64,000 nt of DNA, taken from Dinoroseobacter sp013215265. Its GTDB lineage: Bacteria; Pseudomonadota; Alphaproteobacteria; Rhodobacterales; Rhodobacteraceae. This document shows positions 31,983-41,123 of the stretch, piece after piece. The position numbers were made by a program, and so were the translations under genes. The stretch lies in assembly GCA_963691755.1 (NCBI GenBank), contig OY829366.1:3408336-3472335 (forward strand). The letters are read 5' to 3'. Positions within the stretch are counted from its first letter, which is position 1, and each line of letters opens with the position of its first letter. The notes beneath the pieces are model-generated. The model did no database searches, was not told where the DNA came from, and saw nothing but the letters and a program-made list of their open reading frames with translations.

Positions 31983-33395
31983 ATGAACCGCATCAAAACA
32001 GATATTCTTGTGATCGGCGCGGGTTCAGGTGGATTGTCCATCGCCGCCGGTGCCAGCCAGATGGGCGCCAAGGTAGTCCTGCTTGAAGGTCATAAGATGG
32101 GCGGTGACTGCCTGAACTATGGCTGTGTTCCTTCAAAGGCGCTGCTGGCCTCAGCCAAGCAAGCCCAAGCCATGCGAACGGGCAAAAAATACGGGGTAAG
32201 CCCTGCAATGCCAGAGGTAAGCTACGGCGCGGCCAAAGACCATGTACACGAAGTAATCGAGACGATCGCTCCTGTGGACAGCCAAGAACGTTTCGAGGGG
32301 TTTGGCGTTCATGTGATCCGCGAGTTCGGCAAATTCATAAGTCCGACCGAAGTACAGGCTGGCGACAACGTTATCACGGCGCGCCGCATTGTCATTGCAA
32401 CCGGCTCTCGCCCCTTTGTACCTCCAATCCCCGGCGTCGATTCCGTGCCCTATGAAACCAACGAAACGATCTTTGATCTGCGAGATCAGCCCGAGCACCT
32501 GATCATTATCGGTGGCGGACCTATCGGAATGGAGATGGCGCAGGCTCATGTGCGTCTGGGCTCCAAGGTCACTGTTCTGGAGGGGGCCAAGGCCCTTGGC
32601 AAGGATGACCCGGAATTGGCCGCAATCGCGCTGGAGCGTTTGCGCGCGGAAGGTATCGATATCATCGAAGGAGCGCTTGCGGAAAAGATTGAAGGCAGCG
32701 CCGGTAAAATCACTATCCATACTAAGGACGGTCAAACCTTTCAGGGCTCCCATTTGCTAATGGCGGTTGGCAGGACCCCGAACGTGGACAAGCTAGACTT
32801 GGAAAAAGCCGGCATTGATTACGATCGAAGCGGTCTGAAAGTAGATGCGTCGCTGCGCACCACAAACAAGCGCGTGTACGGCGTTGGAGACGTTGCCTCA
32901 AAGCTGCAATTCACCCATGTGGCGGGGTATCAAGCCGGTGTTCTGGTACGCCAGATCGTCTTGGGCATGACCGCGAAGAACCGGGAAGACCATATTCCCT
33001 GGGCAACCTACACAGACCCGGAAATCGCGCAGGTTGGCCTTACTGAAGCCCAGGCACGCGAACAATACGGCGAGAAACTTTTTGTGGCCCGTTACGCGTT
33101 CCACGAAAATGACCGTTTAATTGCAGAAGGCAAGACCACGGGTCTGATCAAAGTGATGGTCGTAAAAGGTAAACCCATCGGCGCATCTATTGTGGGTGCA
33201 CAAGCAGGTGAATTGATCGGAATGTGGGCCATGGCCATCGCCAACGGCTTGAAAATGAGCGCGATCGCCAACACCGTTTTGCCCTATCCAACGGTAAGTG
33301 AAGTGAACAAACGTGCTGCCTCGGCTTACTTTACGCCCAAGCTCTTTGAAAATCCGTGGGTGAAGCGTATCGTTCGTCTCGTACAACGGTTCTGA
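31983..33395 (+). CDS. FAD-dependent pyridine nucleotide-disulfide oxidoreductase
   Basis: This 470-residue protein has the FAD motif VIGAGSGGLSIAAGA, the redox disulfide GGDCLNYGCVPSKALL, an NAD(P) motif IIGGGPIGMEMAQAH and a dimerisation domain. It resembles mercuric reductase and dihydrolipoamide dehydrogenase, but lacks an N-terminal metal-binding domain, and the C-terminal vicinal cysteines of MerA are absent, so mercury reduction is unlikely. The substrate is not known. Confidence 0.9.
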   Translation: MNRIKTDILVIGAGSGGLSIAAGASQMGAKVVLLEGHKMGGDCLNYGCVPSKALLASAKQAQAMRTGKKYGVSPAMPEVSYGAAKDHVHEVIETIAPVDSQERFEGFGVHVIREFGKFISPTEVQAGDNVITARRIVIATGSRPFVPPIPGVDSVPYETNETIFDLRDQPEHLIIIGGGPIGMEMAQAHVRLGSKVTVLEGAKALGKDDPELAAIALERLRAEGIDIIEGALAEKIEGSAGKITIHTKDGQTFQGSHLLMAVGRTPNVDKLDLEKAGIDYDRSGLKVDASLRTTNKRVYGVGDVASKLQFTHVAGYQAGVLVRQIVLGMTAKNREDHIPWATYTDPEIAQVGLTEAQAREQYGEKLFVARYAFHENDRLIAEGKTTGLIKVMVVKGKPIGASIVGAQAGELIGMWAMAIANGLKMSAIANTVLPYPTVSEVNKRAASAYFTPKLFENPWVKRIVRLVQRF

Positions 33396-33419
33396 GGCGG
33401 ACCGACGGAGCGGAAAAGC

Positions 33420-34829
33420 GTGCTGAACTCACTATCAGGTCGATTTTTGATCCTGACCACGGTCTTCGTAATGTTGGCCGAGGTCTTGATCTTCGTCCCC
33501 TCGATTGCACGCTTCCGCGAAGACTATCTATTGGACCGACTGGAGCGCGCGCAGATCGCGTCCCTTGCCCTTCTTGCCTCTCAAGACACGATGGTTGCTC
33601 CGGAACTGGAGCAAGAGCTTTTGGTAAACGCTGGTGTCATGACAGTTGTCCTGCGTCGTGACCAAGTTCGGGAATTGGTCTTGGCCTCGCCAATGGCCGG
33701 CGCGATCAGCCGACAGTTCGATCTGCGTGATGTCACAGCGGGTGAACTTATACGCGATGCGATGGTTCAACTGTTCGACACCGAGAGCAGGGCCATCCTC
33801 GTGACTGGAACACCGGTGCAGATGGCCGGTGAAGTCATCGAGATTTCGGTCGAAACAGGTCCATTGCGCGATGCAATGATCGATTATGGATTGCGAATTT
33901 TGCTCCTCTCAGCGGTCATCTCTATCATCACCGCGGGTCTTTTGTTCTTGGCGGTGCGACGTTTCCTTGTAACGCCAATGGCCCGAGTGGTGGAACATAT
34001 GAGCGATTATGCCGATGCTCCTGAAGACCCGAATCAAGTGATTATGCCCACCTCCGGGCTGAGGGAATTGCGTGCAGCAGAAGACGCACTTCAAAAACTT
34101 CAAATTCAGCTCACCGGCGCGCTCAAGCAAAAGGAACGGTTGGCACAGCTCGGCACTGCGGTGGCAAAGATCAGTCATGATCTTCGCAATATCCTGACGA
34201 CAGCGCAGCTGTTCGCGGACAGGATGGAGATGAGTGACGATCCCAAAGTGGTCCGTGCGGCTCCTAAACTGGTGGGCGCCATCACACGCGCGGTGAACCT
34301 ATGCGAAGCTTCGTTGGCATTCGGTAAGGCTGAAGAGCCCGCCCCTGCGCTGACAATCGTGAAGTTGGCACCGCTCGTAGAAGATGCGTTGGATGGCGAA
34401 AGACTGGCGGCGGCTGATAACGACCTCGTATCGTACCGCACGGATATTCCGATCGATATGGATGTTCGCGCAGACCCCGAACAGCTGTACCGCGTGATTA
34501 CGAATATCGTTCGCAATGCCCGCCAAGCCATCGAGGCCAGCAAGCTAGAAGGGACCATTTCAATACTGTCTGACGCCACAGAAGAGTACTGGAACATCCG
34601 CATTCAGGATGACGGGCCTGGCCTTCCAAAAAAAGCGCAGGAAAATCTCTTTACCGCATTTCAAGGCGGCGTACGCAAAGGTGGAACAGGACTTGGACTT
34701 GCGATTGCAGCAGATCTGATACGCGGCCACGGGGGAAAACTGGAGCTTACCGAAACCAATGAAAATGGAACAGTATTCACCATTTCATTGCCACGTAAGT
34801 CTGAATTTCTGTCGACTGCTGCGCAATAG
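33420..34829 (+). CDS. Sensor histidine kinase
   Basis: The 469-residue kinase has two membrane helices (about 10-30 and 155-175) flanking a periplasmic sensor, a HAMP-like linker (RRFLVTPMARVVEHM), the phospho-acceptor box KISHDLRNILTTAQLFADRM and an ATPase domain with NIVRNARQAI, DDGPGLPKKAQ and GGTGLGLAIAADLIRGHGG. No response-regulator gene is adjacent. The start is GTG 33420. It follows the TVP38/oxidoreductase pair in one operon, so it may sense a related stress. Confidence 0.9.
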   Translation: MLNSLSGRFLILTTVFVMLAEVLIFVPSIARFREDYLLDRLERAQIASLALLASQDTMVAPELEQELLVNAGVMTVVLRRDQVRELVLASPMAGAISRQFDLRDVTAGELIRDAMVQLFDTESRAILVTGTPVQMAGEVIEISVETGPLRDAMIDYGLRILLLSAVISIITAGLLFLAVRRFLVTPMARVVEHMSDYADAPEDPNQVIMPTSGLRELRAAEDALQKLQIQLTGALKQKERLAQLGTAVAKISHDLRNILTTAQLFADRMEMSDDPKVVRAAPKLVGAITRAVNLCEASLAFGKAEEPAPALTIVKLAPLVEDALDGERLAAADNDLVSYRTDIPIDMDVRADPEQLYRVITNIVRNARQAIEASKLEGTISILSDATEEYWNIRIQDDGPGLPKKAQENLFTAFQGGVRKGGTGLGLAIAADLIRGHGGKLELTETNENGTVFTISLPRKSEFLSTAAQ

Positions 34830-34859
34830 AACTTTCGGGCAGAAAACCGGAAAACCCGC

Positions 34860-34888
34860 TTGCATTGAAACTCCTGCAGGGCTAGGAG
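34860..34888 (+). promoter_or_regulatory. Possible promoter of tRNA-Arg
   Basis: TTGCAT at 34860-34865 and TAGGAG at 34883-34888 are 17 bases apart, the tRNA starting ten bases later. The -35 fits; the -10 is poor, so this is a tentative call. Confidence 0.4.
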
Positions 34889-34898
34889 ACGGCCTCAC

Positions 34899-34975
34899 GC
34901 GCTGGTAGCTCAGCTGGATAGAGTACTTGACTACGAATCAAGGGGTCGGGGGTTCGAATCCTCCCCAGCGCGCCA
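34899..34975 (+). tRNA. tRNA-Arg (anticodon ACG)
   Basis: The 77-base gene folds into a full cloverleaf. Acceptor GCGCTGG pairs with CCAGCGC, then a G discriminator and an encoded CCA. Anticodon stem CTTGA/TCAAG encloses the loop CTACGAA with ACG at 34933-34935; the T arm has GGTTCGAAT. The A34 would be converted to inosine by TadA to read CGU, CGC and CGA. It precedes rpmH by 70 bases. Confidence 0.97.
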
Positions 34976-34979
34976 TTTC

Positions 34980-35023
34980 CTTCCCAGACCGGGAAGACAT
35001 GCTCCCCAAGCGTCCGGCTTGGG
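34980..35023 (+). repeat. Two hairpins in the tRNA-rpmH spacer
   Basis: CTTCCC/GGGAAG (34980-34985 with 34991-34996) and CCCAAG/CTTGGG (35005-35010 with 35018-35023) form two successive stems without T-runs. They may mark processing sites where tRNA is cut from the rpmH message or a leader that controls rpmH. Confidence 0.4.
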
Positions 35024-35045
35024 CCCATGAGATAGGACGAGATAG

Positions 35046-35180
35046 ATGAAACGCACGTTTCAACCTTCCAATCTGGTGCGCAAGCGCCGCCACGGCTTCC
35101 GCGCACGGATGGCGACCAAAGCTGGTCGTAAGATCCTGAACGCACGTCGCGCACGCGGCCGCAAGTCGCTCAGCGCTTAA
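35046..35180 (+). CDS. rpmH: 50S ribosomal protein L34
   Basis: The 44-residue basic protein starts [19 protein letters not shown] and ends in [18 protein letters not shown], the invariant L34 pattern. It opens the rpmH-rnpA-yidD cluster; rnpA starts 13 bases after it. Confidence 0.97.
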
Positions 35181-35193
35181 AGTCATTTGGGCT

Positions 35194-35589
35194 ATGTCCG
35201 CAGGACAGCCTGAACAAAACCTTTCGCACCCCGCCGCATTGTCGGCGGGTTTGCCTTTGCGACTGTATGGTTTGAAGAAGCGCTCTGAGTTTCTCGCCGC
35301 AGCTCGAGCACCCAGAATCGCCACACCCGGATTCGTCCTCCAAGCGATGAAACGCGACGATGGTTCGGAAATTCGAGTAGGTTTCACCTGTTCTAAGAAA
35401 GTTGGCAATTCTGTCGCACGAAACAGAGCGAAGCGGCGTCTGCGCGCGCTGGCACGTCTCGTTCTTCCGACGGATGGGCATGCTGGCACCGATTATGTTC
35501 TGATAGGTCGCGCAGGGAAGACCGGTGAACGCGATTTCAAAATGATGCAAGACGATCTGCGACGCGCACTGCGGAAGCTTTCGTCATGA
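35194..35589 (+). CDS. rnpA: Ribonuclease P protein component
   Basis: The 131-residue basic protein has LKKRSEFLAAARAPR, RVGFTCSKKVGNSVARNRAKRRLR with the RNR signature, and DYVLIGRAGK. It binds RNase P RNA and helps process tRNA 5' ends. Its stop overlaps yidD by four bases. Confidence 0.96.
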   Translation: MSAGQPEQNLSHPAALSAGLPLRLYGLKKRSEFLAAARAPRIATPGFVLQAMKRDDGSEIRVGFTCSKKVGNSVARNRAKRRLRALARLVLPTDGHAGTDYVLIGRAGKTGERDFKMMQDDLRRALRKLSS

Positions 35590-35807
35590 CCCCCTTCGCC
35601 TGGCTCGTGTCGCTACCTGTTCGTGCGTACCGGGTCGTCCTGTCACCATGGGTTGGCCATGGATGCCGATATCATCCGACATGTTCTGCCTACGCGTTGG
35701 AAGCGCTAGAGAAACACGGTGGAATCAAAGGCAGCTGGCTTGCCGCCAAACGCATTGCCAAATGTCATCCATGGGGTGGATCCGGGATCGACAACGTCCC
35801 AGACTAA
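35586..35807 (+). CDS. yidD: Membrane protein insertion efficiency factor YidD
   Basis: This 73-residue protein has YRVVLSPWVGHGCRYHPTCSAYALEALEKHG and AKRIAKCHPWGGSGID in part, with the conserved cysteines. It assists YidC-dependent insertion. It is coupled to rnpA by an ATGA overlap. In relatives yidC follows directly; here three other genes intervene. Confidence 0.96.
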   Translation: MTPFAWLVSLPVRAYRVVLSPWVGHGCRYHPTCSAYALEALEKHGGIKGSWLAAKRIAKCHPWGGSGIDNVPD

Positions 35808-35879
35808 ATCGCGCGTGTATGAACCAATCGCGGCAACGATTGCGATCGGGCAAGCGATACCCGGGCTGAACCCTCATCC

Positions 35880-36401
35880 TTATTGTTTTTCGAACATGAT
35901 CGTTACTTCACCCACGAAAAGACCGAAGCGGTACATGTAAGCTTTGTTCACAAGGCGATCTTCACTTAGCAACCACATCCAGTCGTCGAAGCTGACCCGA
36001 ACGGTCTCTCCACCAGCGATTGGTAAATCTATTGTGTATGCCCAATTGAAGGTATCGCCGTTTTCGGTTCCTGTTGCGACGCCCTGGACGCCGGGCGCTG
36101 TACCTTGCCAGCTGTCCTGAGCGGTTTTCTGCAAGGTCCAAACACGCTGTTCTGTGGATTTATCTTCGTAGACGAAATCCTCCACCAAAGTTAGCGTTTG
36201 TCCATCCCACCGACCATTTATCTGAACTTCAAACCGTCGGCTCACATTCCCAAAAACATCTTGAAACTGGCCGTATGCAACGCTGTGCCCCGCAAAGAAC
36301 TCTTCTAGGTTCAGGTTGCGGTCACTCAGCTTTTCGCCCTCTAGGGTGGGCGTTCCACACGCTGTTAGTGTCAGCAGCAATACTCCGATTAACCAGCGCA
36401 T
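35880..36401 (-). CDS. DUF3833 family lipoprotein
   Basis: The 173-residue precursor has a signal peptide ending in the lipobox LTAC with the cysteine near residue 15, then LSDRNLNLEEFFAGHSVAYGQFQDVFGNVSRRF in part, as in DUF3833 proteins. ATG 36401 follows AAGGA. Function is unknown; it should be anchored in a membrane facing the periplasm. It is divergent from ttcA. Confidence 0.86.
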   Translation of the reverse strand: MRWLIGVLLLTLTACGTPTLEGEKLSDRNLNLEEFFAGHSVAYGQFQDVFGNVSRRFEVQINGRWDGQTLTLVEDFVYEDKSTEQRVWTLQKTAQDSWQGTAPGVQGVATGTENGDTFNWAYTIDLPIAGGETVRVSFDDWMWLLSEDRLVNKAYMYRFGLFVGEVTIMFEKQ

Positions 36402-36491
36402 GTGTCTCATCCTTTTTTGGTTACCCCAGACCTAGCAGGAAAGGCCGAATTGTCATTGGCAAGTTCTGCAAAAATAGGGCATCAGGCCCAC

Positions 36492-37364
36492 ATGCTGGAC
36501 AAAAGCGACGATATTCACCCACTTTTTCACGGGGCGCCCCAAACCACCGAGTTTCGTAAGCTGCGTAAACGCATCGTGCGCAACACGAGAGAGGCAATCG
36601 AGTCCTACGGGATGATTGAACCAGGATCGCGCTGGTTGGTTTGTCTGTCTGGCGGCAAGGACAGCTACACGCTTCTAGCAGTCTTGACTGAACTAAAGTG
36701 GCGCGGCGTACTGCCAGTTGAAATCCTGGCCTGCAATCTGGACCAGGGGCAGCCCGGTTTTCCCGCAACGGTTCTGCCTGATTTTCTAGAAAGAATGGGC
36801 GTTCCGCACAGGATCGAGTACCAGAACACGTATTCGATCGTTGTCGATAAAGTACCAGCAGGGCGTACCTATTGTGCGCTGTGTTCGCGTCTGCGTCGTG
36901 GCAATCTTTATCGGATTGCTCGGGAAGAAGGCTGTTCGGCTGTGGTTCTTGGCCATCATCGAGACGATATTCTCGAGACATTTTTCATGAATTTGTTCCA
37001 TGGCGGAAAGATTGCAACCATGCCGCCTAAACTTGTGAATGATGAAGGGGACCTTTTTGTCTACCGTCCGCTGGCACATGTCGCTGAAGTAGATTGCGAG
37101 AAATTCGCGAACGCCATGCGTTATCCAATTATCCCATGTGACTTATGTGGCAGCCAGGATGGGCTGCAGCGTCAGCAGGTTAAAGCGATGATCGATACCT
37201 GGGAGCATAACCATCCAGGTCGGCGGCAAAAACTTTTCCGTGCGATGACCCAGGTGCGCACGTCGCACTTGCTTGATCCCAACCTCTTTGACTTCGCGGG
37301 GCTCATCCGACCCAAGCCTGCAGAACTTGAACAAAATCCTCCACATAATGCGGCAGAGGATTAA
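36492..37364 (+). CDS. ttcA: tRNA 2-thiocytidine(32) synthetase TtcA
   Basis: This 290-residue enzyme thiolates C32 of tRNA. The PP-loop SGGKDSYTLL, two CXXC pairs YCALCSRLRRGNLY and IPCDLCGSQDGLQRQ that hold the Fe-S cluster, and GHHRDDILETFFMNLFHGG are all intact. ATG 36492 is chosen because the residues from there match TtcA; the frame is open 90 bases further upstream. It lies in the inserted block between yidD and yidC. Confidence 0.95.
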   Translation: MLDKSDDIHPLFHGAPQTTEFRKLRKRIVRNTREAIESYGMIEPGSRWLVCLSGGKDSYTLLAVLTELKWRGVLPVEILACNLDQGQPGFPATVLPDFLERMGVPHRIEYQNTYSIVVDKVPAGRTYCALCSRLRRGNLYRIAREEGCSAVVLGHHRDDILETFFMNLFHGGKIATMPPKLVNDEGDLFVYRPLAHVAEVDCEKFANAMRYPIIPCDLCGSQDGLQRQQVKAMIDTWEHNHPGRRQKLFRAMTQVRTSHLLDPNLFDFAGLIRPKPAELEQNPPHNAAED

Positions 37365-37425
37365 CCCTTTGGCGTAGCCTGCAAATCAGACTCTCCAAAA
37401 ACGGCCCTGCTTTAGGGCTGCTCTT

Positions 37426-39135
37426 GTGTCTGGTTGCTGGGGTGCCCGCGTGTCTTTCAAATCGTCGAACTTCCACTTGCCATCTGAGACATGGCTCATG
37501 GCCTTATTTTTGATGCCACCATTGGTCTGGCTGGTTTCTTCCATAGTGAACCTGTACGTGGCGTTAGCAATTTCGACGTGCGGTCCACTGCTCGTCGCAC
37601 TCGGAAAATGGGCCCACGACCGTAAACGTCTGACCCGCGCAGACGTGGGTGAGCGGGACAGGTTGACCGGTTTACCTAGACGGTCAGCTTTCACAAACGC
37701 GATGACGTTTGCGTTGAAAACATCCTCAACCCGGCTCGATATTGCAGCATGTATCGTGGTCGATCTTGACGACTTTCACGGGTTCAATGACCGTTGGGGA
37801 CGGGACGCAGGGGATGAATTATTGCGCATCTGCGCTGATCGTCTAAGTGCAGTTCTGCGGAAAAACGATCTGGTTTGCAGATTGGATGCTGACGCATTGG
37901 CGATCTTTCTTGCGCCGTCAGCGAGCCTGACTTTCGATGCTGTGCTTGGTGTGGTCGAGCGCGTGCAGATTGCTCTCGCTGAACCGGTGCGGATTGACGG
38001 AACTGCAAGATATGTAAGCGCATGTATGGGCGTTGCGTTTCGAAAACATATTGATCCCTCGTCTGCTGAACCTGGTGATAAGCTGCTGCGCGCCGCAGAA
38101 CGCGCTATGGTCGAAGCGCGCAATTCTGGTCCTGCAACGTATCGCGTGTTCTCCCCCGATCTAAGCGCGGTTTCCGATGCAAATCATTCGCTTGCCGAAG
38201 ATGTCACACGAGCCTTTGAGGCCGGAGAAATCGAGGCATGGTTTCAACCACAGCTTCGAACAAAAGATGGAGCGATTGCCGGCATAGAGGCACTCGCCCG
38301 CTGGAACCATCCTACTCTCGGGCCAATCTCACCCGGGCGCTTCCTTCCTGCGGTAGAGACTGCCGGGCGCAGCGAACGACTTAGCGATATCATGCTCTCA
38401 AAATCACTGAAGGCCATAAGCGCCTGGGACGCTGCAGGTGTTGTCGTGCCCCAAGTCGGCGTGAATTTTGCGGCTCAGGAACTGCGCTCGCCAAGCCTGG
38501 TTGAAAAGATCAAATGGGAATTGGATCGGTTTGGGCTTGAGCCAGACCGACTGGCGGTTGAAATCCTCGAAACGGTGATCAGCCAAGGTGCGGATGACCT
38601 AATGCTTCGTAATTTATCTCGTTTACGGGATTTGGGTTGTAAAATCGAACTGGACGATTTTGGAACGGGTGCCGCTGCGATCACTGCCATCCAAAGGTTT
38701 GGGGTTAACCGCATCAAGATTGATCGGAGCTTTGTGACGCGTTTGGACCGCGACCCCAAGCAACTGAGCATGTGCGAAGCGATCGTAACCTTGGCAAAAC
38801 AGTTGGGAATTGGCGTTCTTGCAGAAGGTGTTGAAACCATCTCAGAGGAAGCCTGTCTGAAACAAATAGGCTGCGGGTATATTCAAGGATTTGGAATCGC
38901 CCGCCCAATGCCTGCGCCAGATACGTTGGCTTGGTTAATCAGTCAGCAAAACAAACGTGGAGTGAGGAAAACATTCCTAGAGGAAGACGCAGCAACAGCG
39001 GTCGCCTCAGAAACAAAGCTTGAAACGAACAAGGACCGCCCGCAGTATCCTCTACCCGATGCGCCAAAGCCACAGAAACCTTCGGGGCTTCCAGCCTTCC
39101 AGAGCAATCGGATACGTCCAAGGCGCTTGAACTGA
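37426..39135 (+). CDS. EAL phosphodiesterase with degenerate GGDEF domain
   Basis: The 569-residue protein has two membrane helices near residues 25-62, a GGDEF-like domain and an EAL domain. The GGDEF site reads R-L-D-A-D-A-L-A at 152-159 where an active cyclase has R-x-G-G-D-E-F-A, so the catalytic glutamate is alanine and c-di-GMP synthesis is unlikely. The EAL part is intact: EAL at 288-290, the NFAAQEL asparagine, EILET, DDFGTG, KIDRSFV and AEGVET. It should degrade c-di-GMP. The start is GTG 37426, with GTG 37450 as alternative. Confidence 0.88.
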   Translation: MSGCWGARVSFKSSNFHLPSETWLMALFLMPPLVWLVSSIVNLYVALAISTCGPLLVALGKWAHDRKRLTRADVGERDRLTGLPRRSAFTNAMTFALKTSSTRLDIAACIVVDLDDFHGFNDRWGRDAGDELLRICADRLSAVLRKNDLVCRLDADALAIFLAPSASLTFDAVLGVVERVQIALAEPVRIDGTARYVSACMGVAFRKHIDPSSAEPGDKLLRAAERAMVEARNSGPATYRVFSPDLSAVSDANHSLAEDVTRAFEAGEIEAWFQPQLRTKDGAIAGIEALARWNHPTLGPISPGRFLPAVETAGRSERLSDIMLSKSLKAISAWDAAGVVVPQVGVNFAAQELRSPSLVEKIKWELDRFGLEPDRLAVEILETVISQGADDLMLRNLSRLRDLGCKIELDDFGTGAAAITAIQRFGVNRIKIDRSFVTRLDRDPKQLSMCEAIVTLAKQLGIGVLAEGVETISEEACLKQIGCGYIQGFGIARPMPAPDTLAWLISQQNKRGVRKTFLEEDAATAVASETKLETNKDRPQYPLPDAPKPQKPSGLPAFQSNRIRPRRLN

Positions 39136-39269
39136 TCAAGACGTGGCTTCCACGGCAGAAATCAGGGCATATCTCCACTGTCACTGAAAACCGCTTGACC
39201 TTTGGGGGCGTTCTCGGTTGAACCCTGCAAACGATTTTCCGAAGCTTCTTCAAAGAACGGTGCGCCTCC

Positions 39270-41123
39270 ATGGACGACCAGAACAAGAACTTGATCCTCG
39301 CGACAGCGCTTAGCTTCCTGGTCATCCTTGTGTGGTTCTTGTTGTTCCCTCCCGAACAACCAGAGGTCACGGAAGCGACCACGCAATCAGGCGTCAGTAC
39401 GCCAGCAACTGATCAGACCACTGGCGCAGAACTGGCTGTAACTCCACCAGCGGCGAGCGAAGCGACAGCAACCACGTCTACCGCAACAGACACGGTGTCT
39501 GCGGTGGAAGACGTTGCCCGTCTGCCGATTGAGACACCCAAACTGGAAGGCTCCATCTCGCTGCTTGGCGGGCGGATCGATGATCTGTCATTGCGGGACT
39601 ACAACGAAACCCTGGCTGAGGACTCGCCCATTGTTCGGCTGCTTTCACCGGTAGGATCGGTAAATGCCTACTATGCCCTCTACGGCTGGACCCCAGGCGG
39701 CAATCTCACCTTTGACGATGTGCCCGGAGCAAATACCGAATGGCGTGTTGAATCCGGCGAAATACTGGGCGTCGGATCCCCTGTTACACTGCGCTGGGAC
39801 AACAGCAGCGGACTGATCTTCCGTCGCACCGTCTCTGTGGATGAAGACTATCTGTTCACGGTTGACCAAACGGTCGAGAACACGACATCTAATCCGGTGC
39901 GCCTGCAGCCCTATGGTATCGTCGCGCGCCACTCCGAGCCCGATACAATCGGCTTCTTTATTCTCCATGAAGGTATCGTGGGCATGCAGGATGGGGAACT
40001 GATTGAGGCGAACTACGACGACATGACCGAGTACGACGTAGTGCAGCGCGAGGCCGCGCGTGCGGAAGTGCGTGATGTCGAGGCCAACGGATGGCTAGGC
40101 TTTACCGATAAGAACTGGATGACCACGCTGATGCCGCAGCCCAGTCAAGGCTTCACGGCGGTATCAAAATACGTTCCAAGCGCTGATATTTACCAAACTG
40201 AAATACGCCTGCCCGCAGTAACGGTTGAAGCCGGAACAGTGGTATCGGTAGAAACAAACCTATTTGCAGGCGCCAAAGAGTGGCAAACAATCCGGCGTTA
40301 TCAAAATGATCTCGGGTTTGATCGCTTCCTCGACTCCATTGATTGGGGTTGGTTCTTTTTCCTGACCAAGCCGATTTTTGCGGTTCTGCACTGGCTGAAC
40401 GCCCTGATCGGCAACATGGGCGTCGCGATTATTGCGCTGACCCTGATTATCAAAGCGCTGCTGCTGCCGCTCGCTTACAAATCTTATGTATCCATGGCGC
40501 GCATGAAAGAGCTTCAGCCCGAGATGGAAAAGCTGAAAGAAAAGGCCGGCGACGACCGCCAAAAGCTTCAGCAGGGCATGATGGAGCTGTACAAAAAGAA
40601 TAAGGTTAATCCGGCTGCCGGCTGTTTGCCGATCCTCTTACAGATCCCCATTTTCTTTTCGCTCTACAAGGTGATTTTCGTCACGATCGAGTTGCGTCAT
40701 GCACCATTTTTCGGACCCTTCAGGGACCTGTCTTCGCCTGATCCAACCTCAATCATAAACCTCTTCGGCCTGCTTCCAAATTCCGCACCAGAACCGGGAT
40801 CCATTATGGCGCTGGTGTTCATCGGGATCTTGCCGTTGCTATTGGGTATCTCCATGTGGCTGCAGCAAAAGCTGAACCCAGCCCCCACCGACCCAACGCA
40901 ACAGATGATCTTTGCGTGGCTGCCTTGGGTTTTCATGTTCATGCTTGGAAGCTTTGCCAGCGGTCTGATCGTCTACTGGATTGCCAACAATGTGATCACT
41001 TTCACGCAGCAGTATCTGATTATGCTGAGCCATGGATCGCGGCCAGACCTCTTTGGGAACATCATTTCTGGGTTCAAGCGCGGCGAGAAAGCCGCAAACA
41101 AACCTAACGAACCGAAGAAATGA
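39270..41123 (+). CDS. yidC: Membrane protein insertase YidC
   Basis: The 617-residue insertase starts MDDQNKNLILATALSFLVILVWFLLFPP, the first membrane helix, then a large periplasmic beta domain and a C-terminal core of five helices with KPIFAVLHWLNALIGNMGVAII, NPAAGCLPILLQIPIFFSLY and PWVFMFMLGSFASGLIVYW. It inserts membrane proteins with or without SecYEG. It is coupled to the MOSC gene by an ATGA overlap. Confidence 0.97.
   Translation: MDDQNKNLILATALSFLVILVWFLLFPPEQPEVTEATTQSGVSTPATDQTTGAELAVTPPAASEATATTSTATDTVSAVEDVARLPIETPKLEGSISLLGGRIDDLSLRDYNETLAEDSPIVRLLSPVGSVNAYYALYGWTPGGNLTFDDVPGANTEWRVESGEILGVGSPVTLRWDNSSGLIFRRTVSVDEDYLFTVDQTVENTTSNPVRLQPYGIVARHSEPDTIGFFILHEGIVGMQDGELIEANYDDMTEYDVVQREAARAEVRDVEANGWLGFTDKNWMTTLMPQPSQGFTAVSKYVPSADIYQTEIRLPAVTVEAGTVVSVETNLFAGAKEWQTIRRYQNDLGFDRFLDSIDWGWFFFLTKPIFAVLHWLNALIGNMGVAIIALTLIIKALLLPLAYKSYVSMARMKELQPEMEKLKEKAGDDRQKLQQGMMELYKKNKVNPAAGCLPILLQIPIFFSLYKVIFVTIELRHAPFFGPFRDLSSPDPTSIINLFGLLPNSAPEPGSIMALVFIGILPLLLGISMWLQQKLNPAPTDPTQQMIFAWLPWVFMFMLGSFASGLIVYWIANNVITFTQQYLIMLSHGSRPDLFGNIISGFKRGEKAANKPNEPKK

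Noticed and set aside
31983..33395. Mercuric reductase
   Set aside because: The redox disulfide region is alike, but there is no N-terminal metal-binding domain, no C-terminal cysteine pair and no other mer gene.
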